Numbered from the stretch's first letter, positions 13,411 through 28,862 are shown. The stretch is 64,000 bases of DNA from Unio delphinus (GCA_029339505.1 JAQISU010000036.1:1022501-1086500); one strand, 5' to 3'. Made by a program: numbers and translations. Notes: generated by a model from the letters alone, not told the origin.

Positions 13411-15225
13411 CGGAAATCTAATATTCCAACAATAAAAACTTTGAAACAAAGTATTATCCTTCATACAGATAATATTTCAAGTATTCCTGGAAAACGTGTT
13501 TTAATCGAGACTTGCAACTAAGATGATAAAATGCTTTCTTTTCTAGATCAGTAGCACACAGAATCATCACAGAAGACTCATCAAATACGATCAATGGCAA
13601 TGCAGTGGGACTTCAATGTTCACACTTATTAGAATTTGAAATACGTTTTCAAATTAAATAGCAGGGAAGTAAGTATAAGGGTGTATTAACTGTCTTTTAT
13701 GATCAACTTAATTGCCCTCTTCTAATTAAATATTTCATCACTTCAGAACGTATTCTGAAAAGATTCTGGGATTGTAAGGAGTTTGTATTTTATATTCACC
13801 CGTAGGTCTTGTCCATAATACGATGGATGATTGGAATTCATTCAGAAGGCAACCTCAATACAACCGGAATATCCCATACATTTGGACATGTCAAATATGT
13901 TTCCAAACACACTGGCATACCAAGCAAATCATTACGTTTGTTTTATTCACATTTTATTCTATTGAGAAAACAAATAATGTTAGTTTTTCGCTAAAGGTTA
14001 TGGCGTTTACTCTTGTATGTTACCTAATTTAAGAGAACGGTTCAAAACACATGGCATGTCCAACGGACGGACCATTGAATGGTACCTGAAAGAGGATACT
14101 TGCATTACCAATCGACTAAACATTTGCAGTATTTTGAACCGTTTGTTTATGTTTATTGACCTCCGTTTTGAAAGTGAGAAATGGAGCATTATTGGCTATC
14201 TAAATTCAAATAGTTTGAAATCGTTGAGGACACGCCACATTATTTGTTCCAAGCTATTTTCACTGCCTATCCTTCACATCCACTTCATAATCCGAGATTG
14301 AGAAGTTAGTGTCTTTCTTCTCGCTACATGCTTGACGTGGTATATGTAAATGGTGATAACAGTTGTTAGGATAAACAAATGACATTCATATTAGGAGTGG
14401 ATCTTAAATTATTGAAAATAAGAAAGAGAGTATTGCATATATAAACATTATTTAACATTAACAAAAAGGAATATAACTTTAGTGTTGATTTTGGTCCTTA
14501 AGTTTGCAAGGTTTAACTTATCAAGCATTATATATTAGGTTTGAGGCTGAATCCTGACATTTGCTTGGTCACATGCCATATGCCACGAATAAGCGTAATC
14601 ATTATTTGATGCCTTAATAATGTTTGAGAAATACATGCCATGAGGGTTAATGTAAAGGAAGTGAAGAAATGTTCCATATCCGTTATCTCTTTAACACGTT
14701 TAATCATGGATGACAAGTATTAATAATAAAATGAACAAGGTTCTTGAGGTCAAATCTGCCACTTGTACAGTTTACTGATCACACCCGTCACTGTGCGTGT
14801 ATATTACGCAATAATTGTAATTTGAACCTAAATTTGTTATCATCGGATGTGTTTCAAACAGTTCAAACTTCTCGCGGGTGTTTCCTGATTTTGTCGTAAG
14901 CAATATGTTTTCTAAACATTTGTTGAACAATGTTTTATATGACTATACTGGTTGTTATTTTGTCTATTCATTTGTTATTTCTTTGAAACAAATGGTCACA
15001 ACGACAGCGTCATTAAATATTATAATCATTTGTTTTGGATGGATATCGTTGTATTTTATCTTTCGTAAGAAGAATATGTTATCTTTTGATTTCCATTTCA
15101 GTGAATTTTAGAGGGAACAAGCAGACTTCGTCTTAAGAATGGCAACTAAAGACACGATAATCTTGATAAACTACTCTGTATACAAAAATGATTTGAAACC
15201 TATCATCAATATTTATACAGTTTAC

Positions 15226-15339
15226 CTTCAGAACAGTTCTTTCCTCGCCAGCCTGATGAACAATTACAGGAGTAGTCGCCAATGGAATTTGAACAGACGC
15301 CACCATTCGCACACGGAGAATTTAAACATTCATTGACAT
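15226..15339 (-). CDS. EGF-like domain exon, array unit 5
   Basis: Intact 114-bp phase 1-1 exon with the same splice sites. No residue change was seen. Confidence 0.8.
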
Positions 15340-17155
15340 CTGAAATGTAATTTTTCAAGACATTACATTTTCAAACACAGTAGTATTCGGCATCTATCAT
15401 ACACTTGAACCATACTACACAGCAGCAGTATAATAGAGAGTTGCAATTTAGGTTATCAAAATAATCATTTCCTGTCTATAGCACGATGTGCATCCTCACA
15501 GGAGTCCGTGCGAGAAGGACTGCAAACGATGTAATAGTCCAATTGTTATCAAATATATTTGGAAGACATTTCTTCAAAAAAATATGAGTTGCTGACAGTA
15601 TAAGGATGTATTGACTGTTTCCAGGATTCAGTTTAAATGGGTTCTGCGGAAAACAAAACTCCATGGTTTCATCGAATATCCTGAATAATTCCTGATTGTT
15701 TCAAGCATCTTTAATTTTTATTGTAGTTTCCATTTTGTCCACCATTATACGGAAGCTTGGAGTTGTGTCGATACTCCTCTGGTATTCATTCAAAGCGCTC
15801 TCTACTTTGGGATTTGTGATACATTTCCCGATTGTCCTGAACATAGTTCGCGGTACCGTAAATAATATTTTCATGTTTACTTATTGTTCAAAGAATCCAA
15901 TTTGCCTGTTGCATTTGATTAAACTGTCGGACGTTACTAGTGTTTTATACATTCCTAATATCACTGAAAGAAAGACTCGTTCAGGTCTATTAATGTTACC
16001 TGTCCAAAACGTATTTCATTTTAAGTCACCCTGATATTTCTTTGACCAGATACCTTTGACGTTTGAACATATGCGTCTATGTGTGTTATCACAGATACCT
16101 CGAGTATTCGTTTATTTTCAAACATTTTATATCTCCTACGTCTCTGAGCATAAATTATGATCATTTGTTTCCAATCGTTTGCTTCCGTCTATCGAACACA
16201 GTTTCTTTGCTTGATCAGAATCAGCTGCAAATGAGGTAGATAATACATCCATGCAAGAATAATAGGTCATTACCGTTGACAGATTTGTTACGCAGCAATA
16301 ACAAATTGCCGTCAGATTGATAGGATACATACAAAAGAATATCTATTTTAGATCGATTTCACATAAGTAACAATGTGATGAATTGTTTTACAACCGTATT
16401 TAACCTTTAAGAAATGCAAAAGGAATCTGTACGTTTGTTTAGCAAATACTTATTACATTGCAATGTTAAAGTAATAACTAGCCAAATATAATGTTGACAC
16501 TGCATTCAGACTTTTATTTGCTTTCGTGTATCGTGTTTGAATGAGAATAAACACTGCATAAGACTTACACAACCTCTTAGCAACATATTCATGAAATTAA
16601 AGATAATTAAAGAAACCGTCATCATCCGTTCCCATTTTGATACGTTTGGGAATCCACGACAATTGTTTGTTTCTTGAAGAATCATTATGTAAATTGACTT
16701 TGGTTATTTAGGTCAAGATAGCATATTATTGGTACTTCGTGTCCAACTATCACTGTCATTTTACATTGCGCGAATGTCAGATTAAAACTCGCATTCTTGA
16801 TCATCAGCAGTGATTCAGAAGGATCAGGCCTCTCAACTAAAAGCGAGTGATATTTAAATGCGTTGTAGAAATAGCAACACAGAGATTCATAGTTTGGTTC
16901 TTCTTCAACTTTTATCCGAACACATGTGTGAGTGGCGTCATTACATATTTGAATCGCTTGTGAAAAATGAGAGGTGTATAACAGGTGAACCAGGCAGAAA
17001 ATGATAATTGTTCTTTCCATTATACTTCAATTGAACTGAGAGCAACACAGGTATGCTATGTCGTTTTTTAGTAATTCATGAAAAACAAATCATTCGCTTC
17101 ATAATGAATTCACATATTGGGCAATATAGACACCAATAATATCCATAACATTTAC

Positions 17156-17270
17156 CATCATAACAGGTCTTCCATTACCAGCATGTTGGACAGTTGCACG
17201 AGTAATTACCATTAGAATTTTTTACAGGTGACTCCATATTGACGCCGTAAATTTAAACATTCATTGATAT
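17156..17270 (-). pseudogene. Dead EGF exon, unit 5
   Basis: 115 bp with the same lesions. The region upstream of the lost acceptor is further altered (cggaattata). Confidence 0.75.
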
Positions 17271-19094
17271 CGGAATTATAATATTCCAACAATAAAAACT
17301 TTGAAACAAAGTATTATCCTTCATACAGATAATATTTCAAGTATTCCTGGAAGACGTGTTTTAATTGAGACTTGCAACTTAGATGATAAAATGCTTTCTT
17401 TTCTAGATCAGTAGCACACAGAATCATCACAGAAGACTCATCAAATACGATCAATGGCAATGCAGTGGGACTTCAATGTTCACACTTATTAGAATTTGAA
17501 ATACGTTTTCAAATTAAATAGCAGGGAAGTAAGTATAAGGGTGTATTAACTGTCTTTTATGATCAACTTAATTGCCCTCTTCTAATTAAATATTTCATCA
17601 CTTCAGAACGTATTCTGAAAAGATTCTGGGATTGTAAGGAGTTTGTATTTTATACTCACCCGTAGGTCTTGTCCATAATACGATGGATGATTGGAATTCA
17701 TTCAGAAGGCAACTATAACACAACCGGAATGTCCCATACATTTGGACATGTCAAATATGTTCCCAGACACACTGTCATACCAAGCAGATCATTACGTTTG
17801 TTTTATTCACATTTTATTCTATTGAGAAAACAAATAATGTTAGTTTTTCGCTAAAGGTTATGGCGTTTACTCTTGTATGTTACCTAATTTAAGAGAACGG
17901 TTCAAAACACATGGCATGTCCAACGGACGGACCATTGAATGGTACCTGAAAGAGGATATTTGCATTACCAATCGACTAAACATTTGCAGTATTTTGAACC
18001 GTTTGTTTATGTTTATTGACCTCCGTTTTGAAAGTGAGAAATGGAGCATTATTGGCTATTTAAATTCAAATAGTTTGAAATCGTTGAGGACACGCCACAT
18101 TATTTGTTCCAAGCTATTTTCACTGCCTATCCTTCACATCCACTTCATAATCCGAGATTGAGAAGATAGTATGTCTTTCTTCTCGCTACATGCTTGACGT
18201 GGTATATGTAAATGGTGATAACAGTTGTTAGAATAAACAAATGACATTCATATTAGGAGTGGATCTTAAATTATTGAAAATATGAAAGAGAGTATTGCAT
18301 ATATAAACATTATTTAACATTAACAAAAAGGAATATAACTTTAGTGTTGATTTTGGTCCTTAAGTTTGCAAGGTTTAACTTATCAAGCATTATATATTAG
18401 GTTTGTGGCTGAATCCTGACATTTGCTCGGTCACATGCCATATGCCACGAATAAGCGTAATCATTATTTGATGCCTTAATAATGTTTGAGAAACACATGC
18501 CATGAGGGTTAATGTAAAGGAAGTGAAGAAATGTTCCATATCCGTTATCTCTTTAACACGTTTAATCATGGATGACAAGTATTAATAATAAAATGAACAA
18601 GGTTCTTGAGGTCAAATCTGCCACTAGTACAGTTTTCTGATCACACCCGTCACTGTGCGTGTATATTACGCAATAATTGTAATTTGAACCTAAATTTGTT
18701 ATCATCGCATGTGTTTCAAACAGTTCAAACTTCTCGCGGGTGTTTCCTGATTTTGTCGTAAGCAATATGTTTTCTAAACGTTTGTTGAACAATGTTTTAT
18801 ATGACTATACTGGTTGTTATTTTGTCTATTCATTTGTTTTTTCTTTTAAACAAATGGTCACAACGGCAGCGTCATTAAATATTATAATCATTTGTTTTGG
18901 ATGGATATCGTTGTATTTTATCTTTTATCTTTCGTAAGAAGAATATGTTATCTTTTGATTTCCATTTCAGTGAATTTTAGAGGGAACAAGCACACTTCGT
19001 CTTAAGAATGGCAACTAAAGACACGATAATCTTGATAAATTACTCTGTATACAAAAATGATTTGAAACCTATCATCAATATTTATACAGTTTAC

Positions 19095-19208
19095 CTTCAG
19101 AACAGTTCTTTCCTCGCCAGCCTGATGAACAATTACAGAAGTAGTCGCCAATGGAATTTGAACAGACGCCACCATTCGCACACGGATAATTTAAACATTC
19201 ATTGACAT
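19095..19208 (-). CDS. EGF-like domain exon, array unit 6
   Basis: Intact 114-bp phase 1-1 exon. Two residue changes: the first loop reads CLNYPC (Ser to Tyr, shared with unit 7) and the segment before Cys4 reads GDYFC (Ser to Phe, private). All six cysteines and the calcium-site residues are kept. Confidence 0.8.
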
Positions 19209-21024
19209 CTGAAATGTAATTTTTCAAGACATTACATTTTCAAACACAGTAGTACTCGGCATCTATTATACACTTGAACCATACTACACAGCAGCAGTAT
19301 AATAGAGAGTTGCAATTTAGGTGATCAAAATAATCATTTCCTGTCTATAGCACGATGTGCATCCTCACAGGAGTCCGTGCGAGAAGGACTGCAAACGATG
19401 TAATAGTCCAATTGTTATCAAATATATTTGGAAGACATTTCTTCAAAAAAATATGAGTTGCTGACAGTATAAGGATGTATTGACTGTTTCCAGGATTCAG
19501 TTTAAATGGGTTCTGCGGAAAACAAAACTCCATGGTTTCATCGAATATCCTGAATAATTCCTGATTGTTTCAAGCATCTTTAATTTTTATTGTAGTTTCC
19601 ATTTTGTCCATCATTATACGGAAGCTTGGAGTTGTGTCGATACTCCTCTGGTATTCATTCAAAGCGCTCTCTACTTTGGGATTTGTGATACATTTCCCGA
19701 TTGTCCTGAACATAGTTCGCGGTACCGTAAATAATATTTTCATGTTTACTTATTGTTCAAAGAATCAAATTTGCCTGTTGCATTTGATTAAACTGTCGGA
19801 CGTTACTAGTGTTTTATACATTCCTAATATCACTGAAAGAAAGACTCGTTCAGGTCTATTAATGTTACCTGTCCAAAACGTATTTCATTTTAAGTCACCC
19901 TGATATTTCTTTGACCAGATACCTTTGACGTTTGAACATATGCGTCTATATGTGTTATCACAGATACCTCGAGTATTCGTTTATTTTCAAACATTTTATA
20001 TCTCCTACGTCTCTGAGCATAAATTATGATCATTTGTTTCAAATCGTTTGCTTCCGTCTATCGAACACAGTTTCTTTGCTTGATCAGAATCAGCTGCAAA
20101 TGAGGTAGATAATACATCCATGCAAGAATAATAGGTCATTACCGTTGACAGATTTGTTACGCAGCAATAACAAATTGCCGTCAGATTGATAGGATACATA
20201 CAAAAGAATATCTATTTTAAATCGATTTCACATAAGCAACAATGTGATGAATTGTTTTACAACCGTATTTAACCTTTAAGAAATGCAAAAGGAATCTGTA
20301 CGTTTGTTTAGCAAATACTTATTACATTGCAATGTTAAAGTAATAAATAGCCAAATATAATGTTCACACTGCATTCAGACTTTTATTTGCTCACGTGTAT
20401 CGTGTTTGAATGAGGATAAACACTGCATAAGACTTACACAACCTCTTAGCAACATATTCATGAAATTAAAGATAATTAAAGAAACCGTCATCATCCGTTC
20501 CCATTTTGATACGTTTGGGAATCCACGACAATTGTTTGTTTCTTGAAGAATCATTATGTAAATTGACTTTGGTTATTCAGGTCAAGATAGCAAATTATTG
20601 GTACTTCGTGTCCAACTATCACTGTCATTTTACATTGCGCGAATGTCAGATTAAAACTCGCATTCTTGATCATCAGCAGTGATTCAGAAGGATCAGGCCT
20701 CTCAACTAAAAGCGAGTGATATTTAAATGCGTTGTAGAAATAGCAACACAGAGATTCATAGTTTGGTTCTTCTTCAACTTTTATCCGAACACATGTGTGA
20801 GTGGCGTCATTACATATTTGAATCGCTTGTGAAAAATGAGAGGTGTATAACAGGTGAACAAGGCAGAAAACGATAATTGTTCTTTCCATTATACTTCAAT
20901 TGAACTGAGAGCAACACAGGTATGCTATGTCGTTTTTTAGTAATTCAAGATAAACAAATCATTCGCTTCATAATGAATTCACATATTGGGCAATATAGAC
21001 ACCAATAATATCCATAACATTTAC

Positions 21025-21139
21025 CATCATAACAGGTCTTCCATTACCAGCATGTTGGACAGTTGCACGAGTAATTACCATTAGAATTTTTTACAGGTGA
21101 CTCCATATTGACGCCGTAAATTTAAACATTCATTGATAT
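21025..21139 (-). pseudogene. Dead EGF exon, unit 6
   Basis: 115 bp with the same frameshift, stop and acceptor loss. Confidence 0.75.
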
Positions 21140-22956
21140 CGGAAATCTAATATTAAAACAATAAAAACTTTGAAACAAAGTATTATCCTTCATACAGATA
21201 ATATTTCAAGTATTCCTAGAAGACGTGTTTAATCGAGACTTGCAACTTAGATGATAAAATACTTTCTTTTCTAGATCAGTAGCACACAGAATCATCACAG
21301 AAGACTCATCAAATACGATCAATGGCAATGCAGTGGGACTTCAATGTTCACACTTATTAGAATTTGAAATACGTTTTCAAATTAAATAGCAGGGAAGTAA
21401 GTATAAGGATGTATTAACTGTCTTTTATGATCAACTTAATTGCCCTCTTCTAATTAAATATTTCATCACTTCAGAACGTATTCTGAAAAGATTCTGGGAT
21501 TGTAAGGAGTTTGTATTTTATACTCACCCGTAGGTCTTTGTCCATAATACGATGGATGATTGGAATTCATTCAGAAGGCAACCATAACACAACCGGAATA
21601 TCCCATACCTTTGGACATGTCAAATATGTTTCCAAACACACTGTCATACCAAGCAAATCATTACGTTTGTTTTATTCACATTTTATTCTATTGAGAAAAC
21701 AAATAATGTATGTTTTTCGCTAAAGGTTAAGGCGTTTACTCTTGTATGTTACCTAATTTAAGAGAACGGTTCAAAACACATGGCATGTCCAACGGACGGA
21801 CCATTGAATGGTACCTGAAAGAGGATATTTGCATTACCAATCGACTAAACATTTGCAGTATTTTGAACCGTTTGTTTATGTTTATTGACCTCCGTTTTGA
21901 AAGTGAGAAATGGAGCATTATTGGCTATCTAAATTCAAATAGTTTGAAATCGTTGAGGACACGCCACATTATTTGTTCCAAGCTATTTTCAATGCCTATC
22001 CTTCACATCCACTTCATAATCCGAGATTGAGAAGTTAGTATGTCTTTCTTCTCGCTACATGCTTGACGTGGTATATGTAAATGGTAATAACAGTTGTTAG
22101 GATAAACAAATGACATTCATATTAGGAGTGGATCTTAAATTATTGAAAATATGAAAGAGAGTATTGCATATATAAACATTATTTAACATTAACAAAAAGG
22201 AATATAATTTTAGTGTTGATTTTGGTCCTTAAGTTTGTAAGGTTTAACTTATCAAGCATTATATATTAGGTTTGTGGCTGAATCCTGACATCAGCTCGGT
22301 CACATGCCATATGCCACGAATAAGCGTAATCATTATTTGATGCCTTAATAATGTTTGAGAAACACATGCCATGAGGGTTAATGTAAAGGAAGTGAAGAAA
22401 TGTTCCATATCCGTTATCTCTTTAACACGTTTAATCATGGATGACAAGTATTAATAATAAAATGAACAAGGTTCTTGAGATCAAATCTGCCACTTGTACA
22501 GTTTACTGATCACACCCGTCACTGTGCGTGTATATTACGCAATAATTGTAATTTGAACCTAAATTTGTTATCATCGGATGTGTTTCAAACAGTTCAAACT
22601 TCTCGCGGGTGTTTCCTGATTTTGTCGTAAGCAATATGTTTTCTAAACATTTGTTGAACAATGTTTTATATGACCATACTGGTTGTTATTTTGTCTATTC
22701 ATTTGTTATTTCTTTGAAACAAATGGTCACAACGACAGCGTCATTAAATATTATAATCATTTGTTTTGGATGGATATCGTTGTATTTTATCTTTCGTAAG
22801 AAGAATATGTTATCTTTTGAATTTCATTTCAGTGAATTTTAGAGGGAACAAGCAGACTTCGTCTTAAGAATGGCAACTAAAGACACGATAATCTTGATAA
22901 ACTACTCTGTATACAAAAATGATTTGAAACCTATCATCAATATTTATACAGTTTAC

Positions 22957-23070
22957 CTTCAGAACAGTTCTTTCCTCGCCAGCCTGATGAACAATTACAG
23001 GAGTAGTCGCCAATGGAATTTGAACAGATGCCACCATTCGCACACGGATAATTTAAACATTCATTGACAT
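22957..23070 (-). CDS. EGF-like domain exon, array unit 7
   Basis: Intact 114-bp phase 1-1 exon. It carries the CLNYPC variant shared with unit 6, and a Val-to-Ile change before Cys3 (NGGIC). Confidence 0.8.
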
Positions 23071-24885
23071 CTGAAATGTAATGTTTCAAGACATTACATT
23101 TTCAAACACAGTAGTATTCGGCATCTATCAAACACTTGAACCAAACTACACAGCAGCAGTATAATAGAGAGTTGCAATTTAGGTGATCAAAATAATCATT
23201 TCCTGTCTATAGCACGATGTGCATCCTCACAGGAGTCCGTGCGAGAAGGACTGCAAACGATGTAATAGTCCAATTGTTATCAAATATATTTGGAAGACAT
23301 TTCTTCAAACAAATATGAGTTGCTGACAGTATAAGGATGTATTGACTGTTTCCAGGATTCAGTTTAAATGGGTTCTGCGGAAAACAAAACTCCATGGTTT
23401 CATCGAATATCCTGAATAATTCCTGATTGTTTCAAGCATCTTTAATTTTTATTGTAGTTTCCATTTTGTCCATTATTATACGGAAGCTTGGAGTTGTGTC
23501 GATACTCCTCTGGTATTCATTCAAAGCGCTCTCTACTTTGGGATTTGTGATACATTTCCCGATTGTCCTGAACATAGTTCGCGGTACCGTAAATAATATT
23601 TTCATGTTTACTTATTGTTCAAAGAATCAAATTTGCCTGTTGCATTTGATTAAACTGTCGGACGTTACTAGTGTTTTATACATTCCTAATATCACTGAAA
23701 GAAAGAGTCGTTCAGGTCTATTAATGTTACCTGTCCAAAACGTATTTCATTTTAAGTCACCCTGATATTTCTTTGACCAGATACCTTTGACCTTTGAACA
23801 TATGCGTCTATGTGTGTTATCACAGATACCTCGAGTATTCGTTTATTTTCAAACATTTTATATCTCCTACGTCTCTGAGCATAAATTATGATCATTTGTT
23901 TCCAATCGTTTTCTTCCGTCTATCGAACACAGTTTCTTTGCTTGATCAGAATCAGCTGCAAATGAGGTAGATAATACATCCATGCAAGAATAATAGGTCA
24001 TTACCGTTGACAGATTTGTTACGCAGCAATAACAAATTGCCGTCAGATTGATAGGATGCATACAAAAGAATATTTATTTTAAATCGATTTCACATAAGCA
24101 ACAATGTGATGAATTGTTTTACAACCGTATTTATCCTTTAAGAAATGCGAAAGGAATCTGTACGTTTGTTTAGCAAATACTTATTACATTGCAATGTTAA
24201 AGTAATAAATAGCCAAATATAATGTTTACACTGCATTAAGAGTTTTATTTGCTCACGTGTATCGTGTTTGAATGAGAATAAACACTGCATACGACTTACA
24301 CAACCTCTTAGCAACATTTTCATGAAATTAAAGATAATTAAATAAACCGTCATCATCCGTTCCCATTTTGATACGTTTGGGAATCCACGACAATTGTTTG
24401 TTTTTTGAAGAATCATTATGTAAATTGACTTTGGTTATTCAGGTCAAGATAGCAAATTATTGGTACTTCGTGTCCAACTATCACTGTCATTTTACATAGC
24501 GCGAATGTCAGATTAAAACTCGCATTCTTGATCATCAGCAGTGATTCAGAAGGATCAGGCCTCTCAACTAAAAGCGAGTGATATTTAAATGCGTTGTAGA
24601 AATAGCAGCACTGAGATTCATAGTTTGGTTCTTCTTCAACTTTTATCCGAACACATGTGTGAGTGGCGTCATTACATATTCAAATCGCTTGTAAAAATGA
24701 GAGGTGTATAACAGGTGAACAAGGCAGAAAATGATAATTGTTCTTTCCATTATACTTCAATTTAACTGAGAGCAACACAGGTATGCTATGTCGTTTTTTA
24801 GTAATTCAAGATAAACAAATCATTCACTTCATAATGAATTCACATATTGGGCAATATAGACACCAATAATATCCATAACATTTAC

Positions 24886-25000
24886 CATCATAACAGGTCT
24901 TCCATTACCAGCATGTTGGACAGTTGCACAAGTAATTACCATTAGAATTTTTTACAGGTGACTCCATGTTGACGCCGTAAATTTAAACATTCATTGATAT
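24886..25000 (-). pseudogene. Dead EGF exon, unit 7
   Basis: 115 bp with the same lesions. Confidence 0.75.
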
Positions 25001-26817
25001 CGGAAATCTAATATTCCAACAATAAAAACTTTGAAATAAAGTATTATCCTTCATACAGATAATATTTCAAGTATTCCTGGAAGACGTGTTTTAATTGAGA
25101 CTTGCAACTTAGATGATAAAATGCTTTCTTTTCTAGATCAGTAGCACATAGAATCATCACAGAAGACTCATCAAATACGATCAATGGCAATGCAGTGGGA
25201 CTTCAATGTTCACACTTATTAGAATTTGAAATACGTTTTCAAATTAAATAGCAGGGAAGTAAGTATAAGGGTGTATTAACTGTCTTTTATGATCAACTTA
25301 ATTGCCCTCTTCTAATTAAATATTTCATCACTTCAGAACGTATTCTGAAAAGATTCTGGGACTGTAAGGAGTTTGTATTTTATATTCACCCGTAGGTCTT
25401 GTCCATAATACGATGGATGATTGGAATTCATTCAGAAGGCAACCATAACACAACCGGAATATCCCATACATTTGGACATGTCAAATATGTTTCCAAACAC
25501 ACTGTCATACCAAGCAAATCATTACGTTTGTTTTATTCACATTTTATTCTATTGAGATAACAAATAATGTTAGTATTTCGCTAAAGGTTATGGCGTTTAC
25601 TCTTGTATGTTACCTAATTTAAGAGAACGGTTCAAAACACATGGCATGTCCAACGGACGGACCATTGAATGGTACCTGAAAGAGGATATTTGCATTACCA
25701 ATCGACTAAACATTTGCAGTATTTTGAACCGTTTGTTTATGTTTATTGACCTTCGTTTTGAAAGTGAGAAATGGAGCATTATTCGCTATCTAAATTCAAA
25801 TAGTTTGAAATCGTTGAGGACACGCCACATTATTTGATCCAAGCTATTTTCACTGCCTATCCTTCACATCCACTTCATAATCCGAGATTGAGAAGTTAGT
25901 ATGTCTTTCTTCTCGCTACATGCTTGACGTGGTATATGTAAATGGTGATAACAGTTGTTAGGATAAACAAATGACATTCATATTAGGAGTGGATCTTAAA
26001 TTATTGAAAATATGAAAGAGAGTATTGCATATATAAACATTATTTAACATTAACGAAAAGGAAGATAACTTTAGTGTTGATTTTGGTCCTTAAGTTTGCA
26101 AGGTTTAACTTATCAAGCATTATATATTAGGTTTGAGGCTGAATCCTGACATTTGCTCGGTCACATGCCATATGCCACGAATAAATGTAATCATTATTTG
26201 ATGTCTTAATAATGTTTGAGAAACACATGCCATGAGGGTTAATGTAAAGGAAGTGAAGAAATGTTCCATATCTGTTATCTCTTTAACACGTTTAATCATG
26301 GATGACAAGTATTAATAATAAAATGAACAAGGTTCTTGAGGTCAAATCTGCCACTTGTACAGTTTACTGATCACACCCGTCACTGTGCGTGTATATTACG
26401 CAATAATTGTAATTTGAACCTAAATTTGTTATCATCGGATGTGTTTCAAACAGTTCAAACTTCTCGCGGGTGTTTCCTGATTTTGTCGTAAGCAATATGT
26501 TTTCTAAACATTTGTTGAACAATGTTTTATATGACCATACTGGTTGTTATTTTGTCTATTCATTTGTTATTTCTTTGAAACAAATGGTCATAACGACAGC
26601 GTCATTAAATATTATAATCATTTGTTTTGGATGGATATCGTTGTATTTTATCTTTCGTAAGAAGAATATGTTATCTTTTGATTTCCATTTCAGTGAATTT
26701 TAGAGGGAACAAGCAGACTTCGTCTTAAGAATGGCAACTAAAGACACGATAATCTTGATAAACTACTCTGTATACAAAAATGATTTGAAACCTATCATCA
26801 ATATTTATACAGTTTAC

Positions 26818-26931
26818 CTTCAGAACAGTTCTTTCCTCGCCAGCCTGATGAACAATTACAGGAGTAGTCGCCAATGGAATTTGAACAGACGCCACCATTC
26901 GCACACGGAGAATTTAAACATTCATTGACAT
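26818..26931 (-). CDS. EGF-like domain exon, array unit 8
   Basis: Intact 114-bp phase 1-1 exon with the unit-1 type sequence (CLNSPC, NGGVC) and the same splice sites. Confidence 0.8.
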
Positions 26932-28748
26932 CTGAAATGTAATTTTTCAAGACATTACATTTTCAAACACAGTAGTATTCGGCATCAATCATACACTTGA
27001 ACCATACTACACAGCAGCAGTATAATAGAGAGTTGCAATTTAGGTTATCAAAATAATCATTTCCTGTCTATAGCACGATGTGCATCCTCACAGGAGTCCG
27101 TGCGAGAAGGACTGCAAACGATGTAATAGTCCAATTGTTATCAAATATATTTGGAAGACATTTCTTCAAAAAAATATGAGTTGCTGACAGTATAAGGATG
27201 TATTGACTGTTTCCAGGATTCAGTTTAAATGGGTTCTGCGGAAAACAAAACTCCATGGTTTCATCGAATATCCTAAATAATTCCTGATTGTTTCAAGCAT
27301 CTTTAATTTTTATTGTAGTTTCCATTTTGTCCATCATTATACGGAAGCTTGGAGTTGTGTCGATACTCCTCTGGTATTCATTCAAAGCTCTCTCTACTTT
27401 GGGATTTGTGATACATTTCCCGATTGTCCTGAACATAGTTCGCGGTACCGTAAATAATATTTTCATGTTTATTTATTGTTCAAAGAATCAAATTTGCCTG
27501 TTGCATTTGATTAAACTGTCGGACGTTACTAGTGTTTTATACATTCCTAATATCACTGAAAGAAAGAGTCGTTCAGGTCTATTAATGTTACCTGTCCAAA
27601 ACGTATTTCATTTTAAGTCACCCTGATATTTCTTTGACCAGATACCTTTGACGTTTGAACATATGCGTCTATGTGTGTTATCACAGATACCTCGAGTATT
27701 CGTTTATTTTCAAACATTTTATATCTCCTACGTCTCTGAGCATAAATTATGATCATTTGTTTCCAATCGTTTGCTTCCGTCTATCGAACACAGTTTCTTT
27801 GCTTGATCAGAATCAGCTGCAAATGAGGTAGATAATACATCCATGCAAGAATAATAGGTCATTACCGTTGACAGATTTGTTACGCAGCAATAACAAATTG
27901 CCGTCAGATTGATAGGATGCATACAAAAGAATATTTATTTTAAATCGATTTCACATAAGCAACAATGTTATGAATTGTTTTACAACCGTATTTAACCTTT
28001 AAGAAATGCAAAAGGAATCTGTACGTTTGTTTAGCAAATACTTATTACATTGCAATGTTAAAGTAATAAATAACCAAATATAATGTTCACACTGCATTCA
28101 GACTTTTATTTGCTCACGTGTATCGTGTTTGAATGAGAAAAAAACACTGCATAAGACTTACACAACCTCTTAGCAACATATTCATGAAATTAAAGATAAT
28201 TAAAGAAACCGTCATCATCCGTTCCCATTTTGATACGTTTGGGAATCCACGACAATTGTTTGTTTCTTGAAGAATCATTATGTAAATTGACTTTGGTTAT
28301 TCAGGTCAAGATAGCAAATTATTGGTACTTCTTGTCCAACTATCACTGTCATTTTACATCAAGCGAATGTCAGATTAAAACTCACATTCTTGATCATCAG
28401 CAGTGATTCAGAAGGATCAGGCCTCTCAGCTAAAAGCGAGCGATATTTAAAAGCGTTGTAGAAATAGCAACACAGACATTCATAGTTTGGTTCTTCTTCA
28501 ACTTTCATCCGAACACATGTGTGAGTGGCGTCATTACATATTTGAATCGCTTGTGAAAAATGAGAGGTGTATAACAAGTGAGCAAGGCAGAAAATGATAA
28601 TTGTTCTTTCCATTATACTTCAATTTAACTGACAGCAACACAGGTATGCTATGTTGTTTTTTAGTAATTCAAGATAAACAAATCATTCGCTTCATAATGA
28701 ATTCACATATTGGGCAATATAGACACCAATAATGTCCATAACATTTAC

Positions 28749-28862
28749 CATCATAACAGGTCTTCCATTACCAGCATGTTGGACAGTTGCACGAGTAATT
28801 ACCATTAGAATTTTTAGAGGTGACTCCATGTTGACGCCGTAAATTTAAACATTCATTGATAT
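28749..28862 (-). pseudogene. Dead EGF exon, unit 8 (frame restored)
   Basis: 114 bp: one T of the six-T run is lost, so the frame through KNSNGNYSCNC is open again. The TAA stop and the lost acceptor remain, and one cysteine is Ser (GVTSKNS). Confidence 0.75.

Larger units (their letters stand above)
11218..15077 (-). repeat. Array unit 4
   Basis: Long-form copy. The signal-peptide-like ORF is open (12825-13160). From this unit rightwards the dead EGF exon reads attaccattag where units 1-3 read attattattag, a diagnostic change that divides the array. Confidence 0.9.
15078..18946 (-). repeat. Array unit 5
   Basis: Long-form copy with a 7-bp duplication (ttttatc) at about 18917-18930, which accounts for its 3869-bp length. 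The signal-peptide-like ORF is open (16685-17020). It is the last unit carrying agaatccaatttgcc (near 15893); units 6-11 have agaatcaaatttgcc. Confidence 0.9.
18947..22808 (-). repeat. Array unit 6
   Basis: Long-form copy. Its EGF exon shares with unit 7 a Ser-to-Tyr change in the first inter-cysteine loop, and it has a private Ser-to-Phe change before Cys4. The signal-peptide-like ORF is open (20554-20889). Confidence 0.9.
22809..26669 (-). repeat. Array unit 7
   Basis: Long-form copy. The signal-peptide-like ORF of other units is frameshifted here by a one-base loss (cgcttgtaaaaatgag near 24687), so no long ORF remains between 24420 and 24760. Confidence 0.9.
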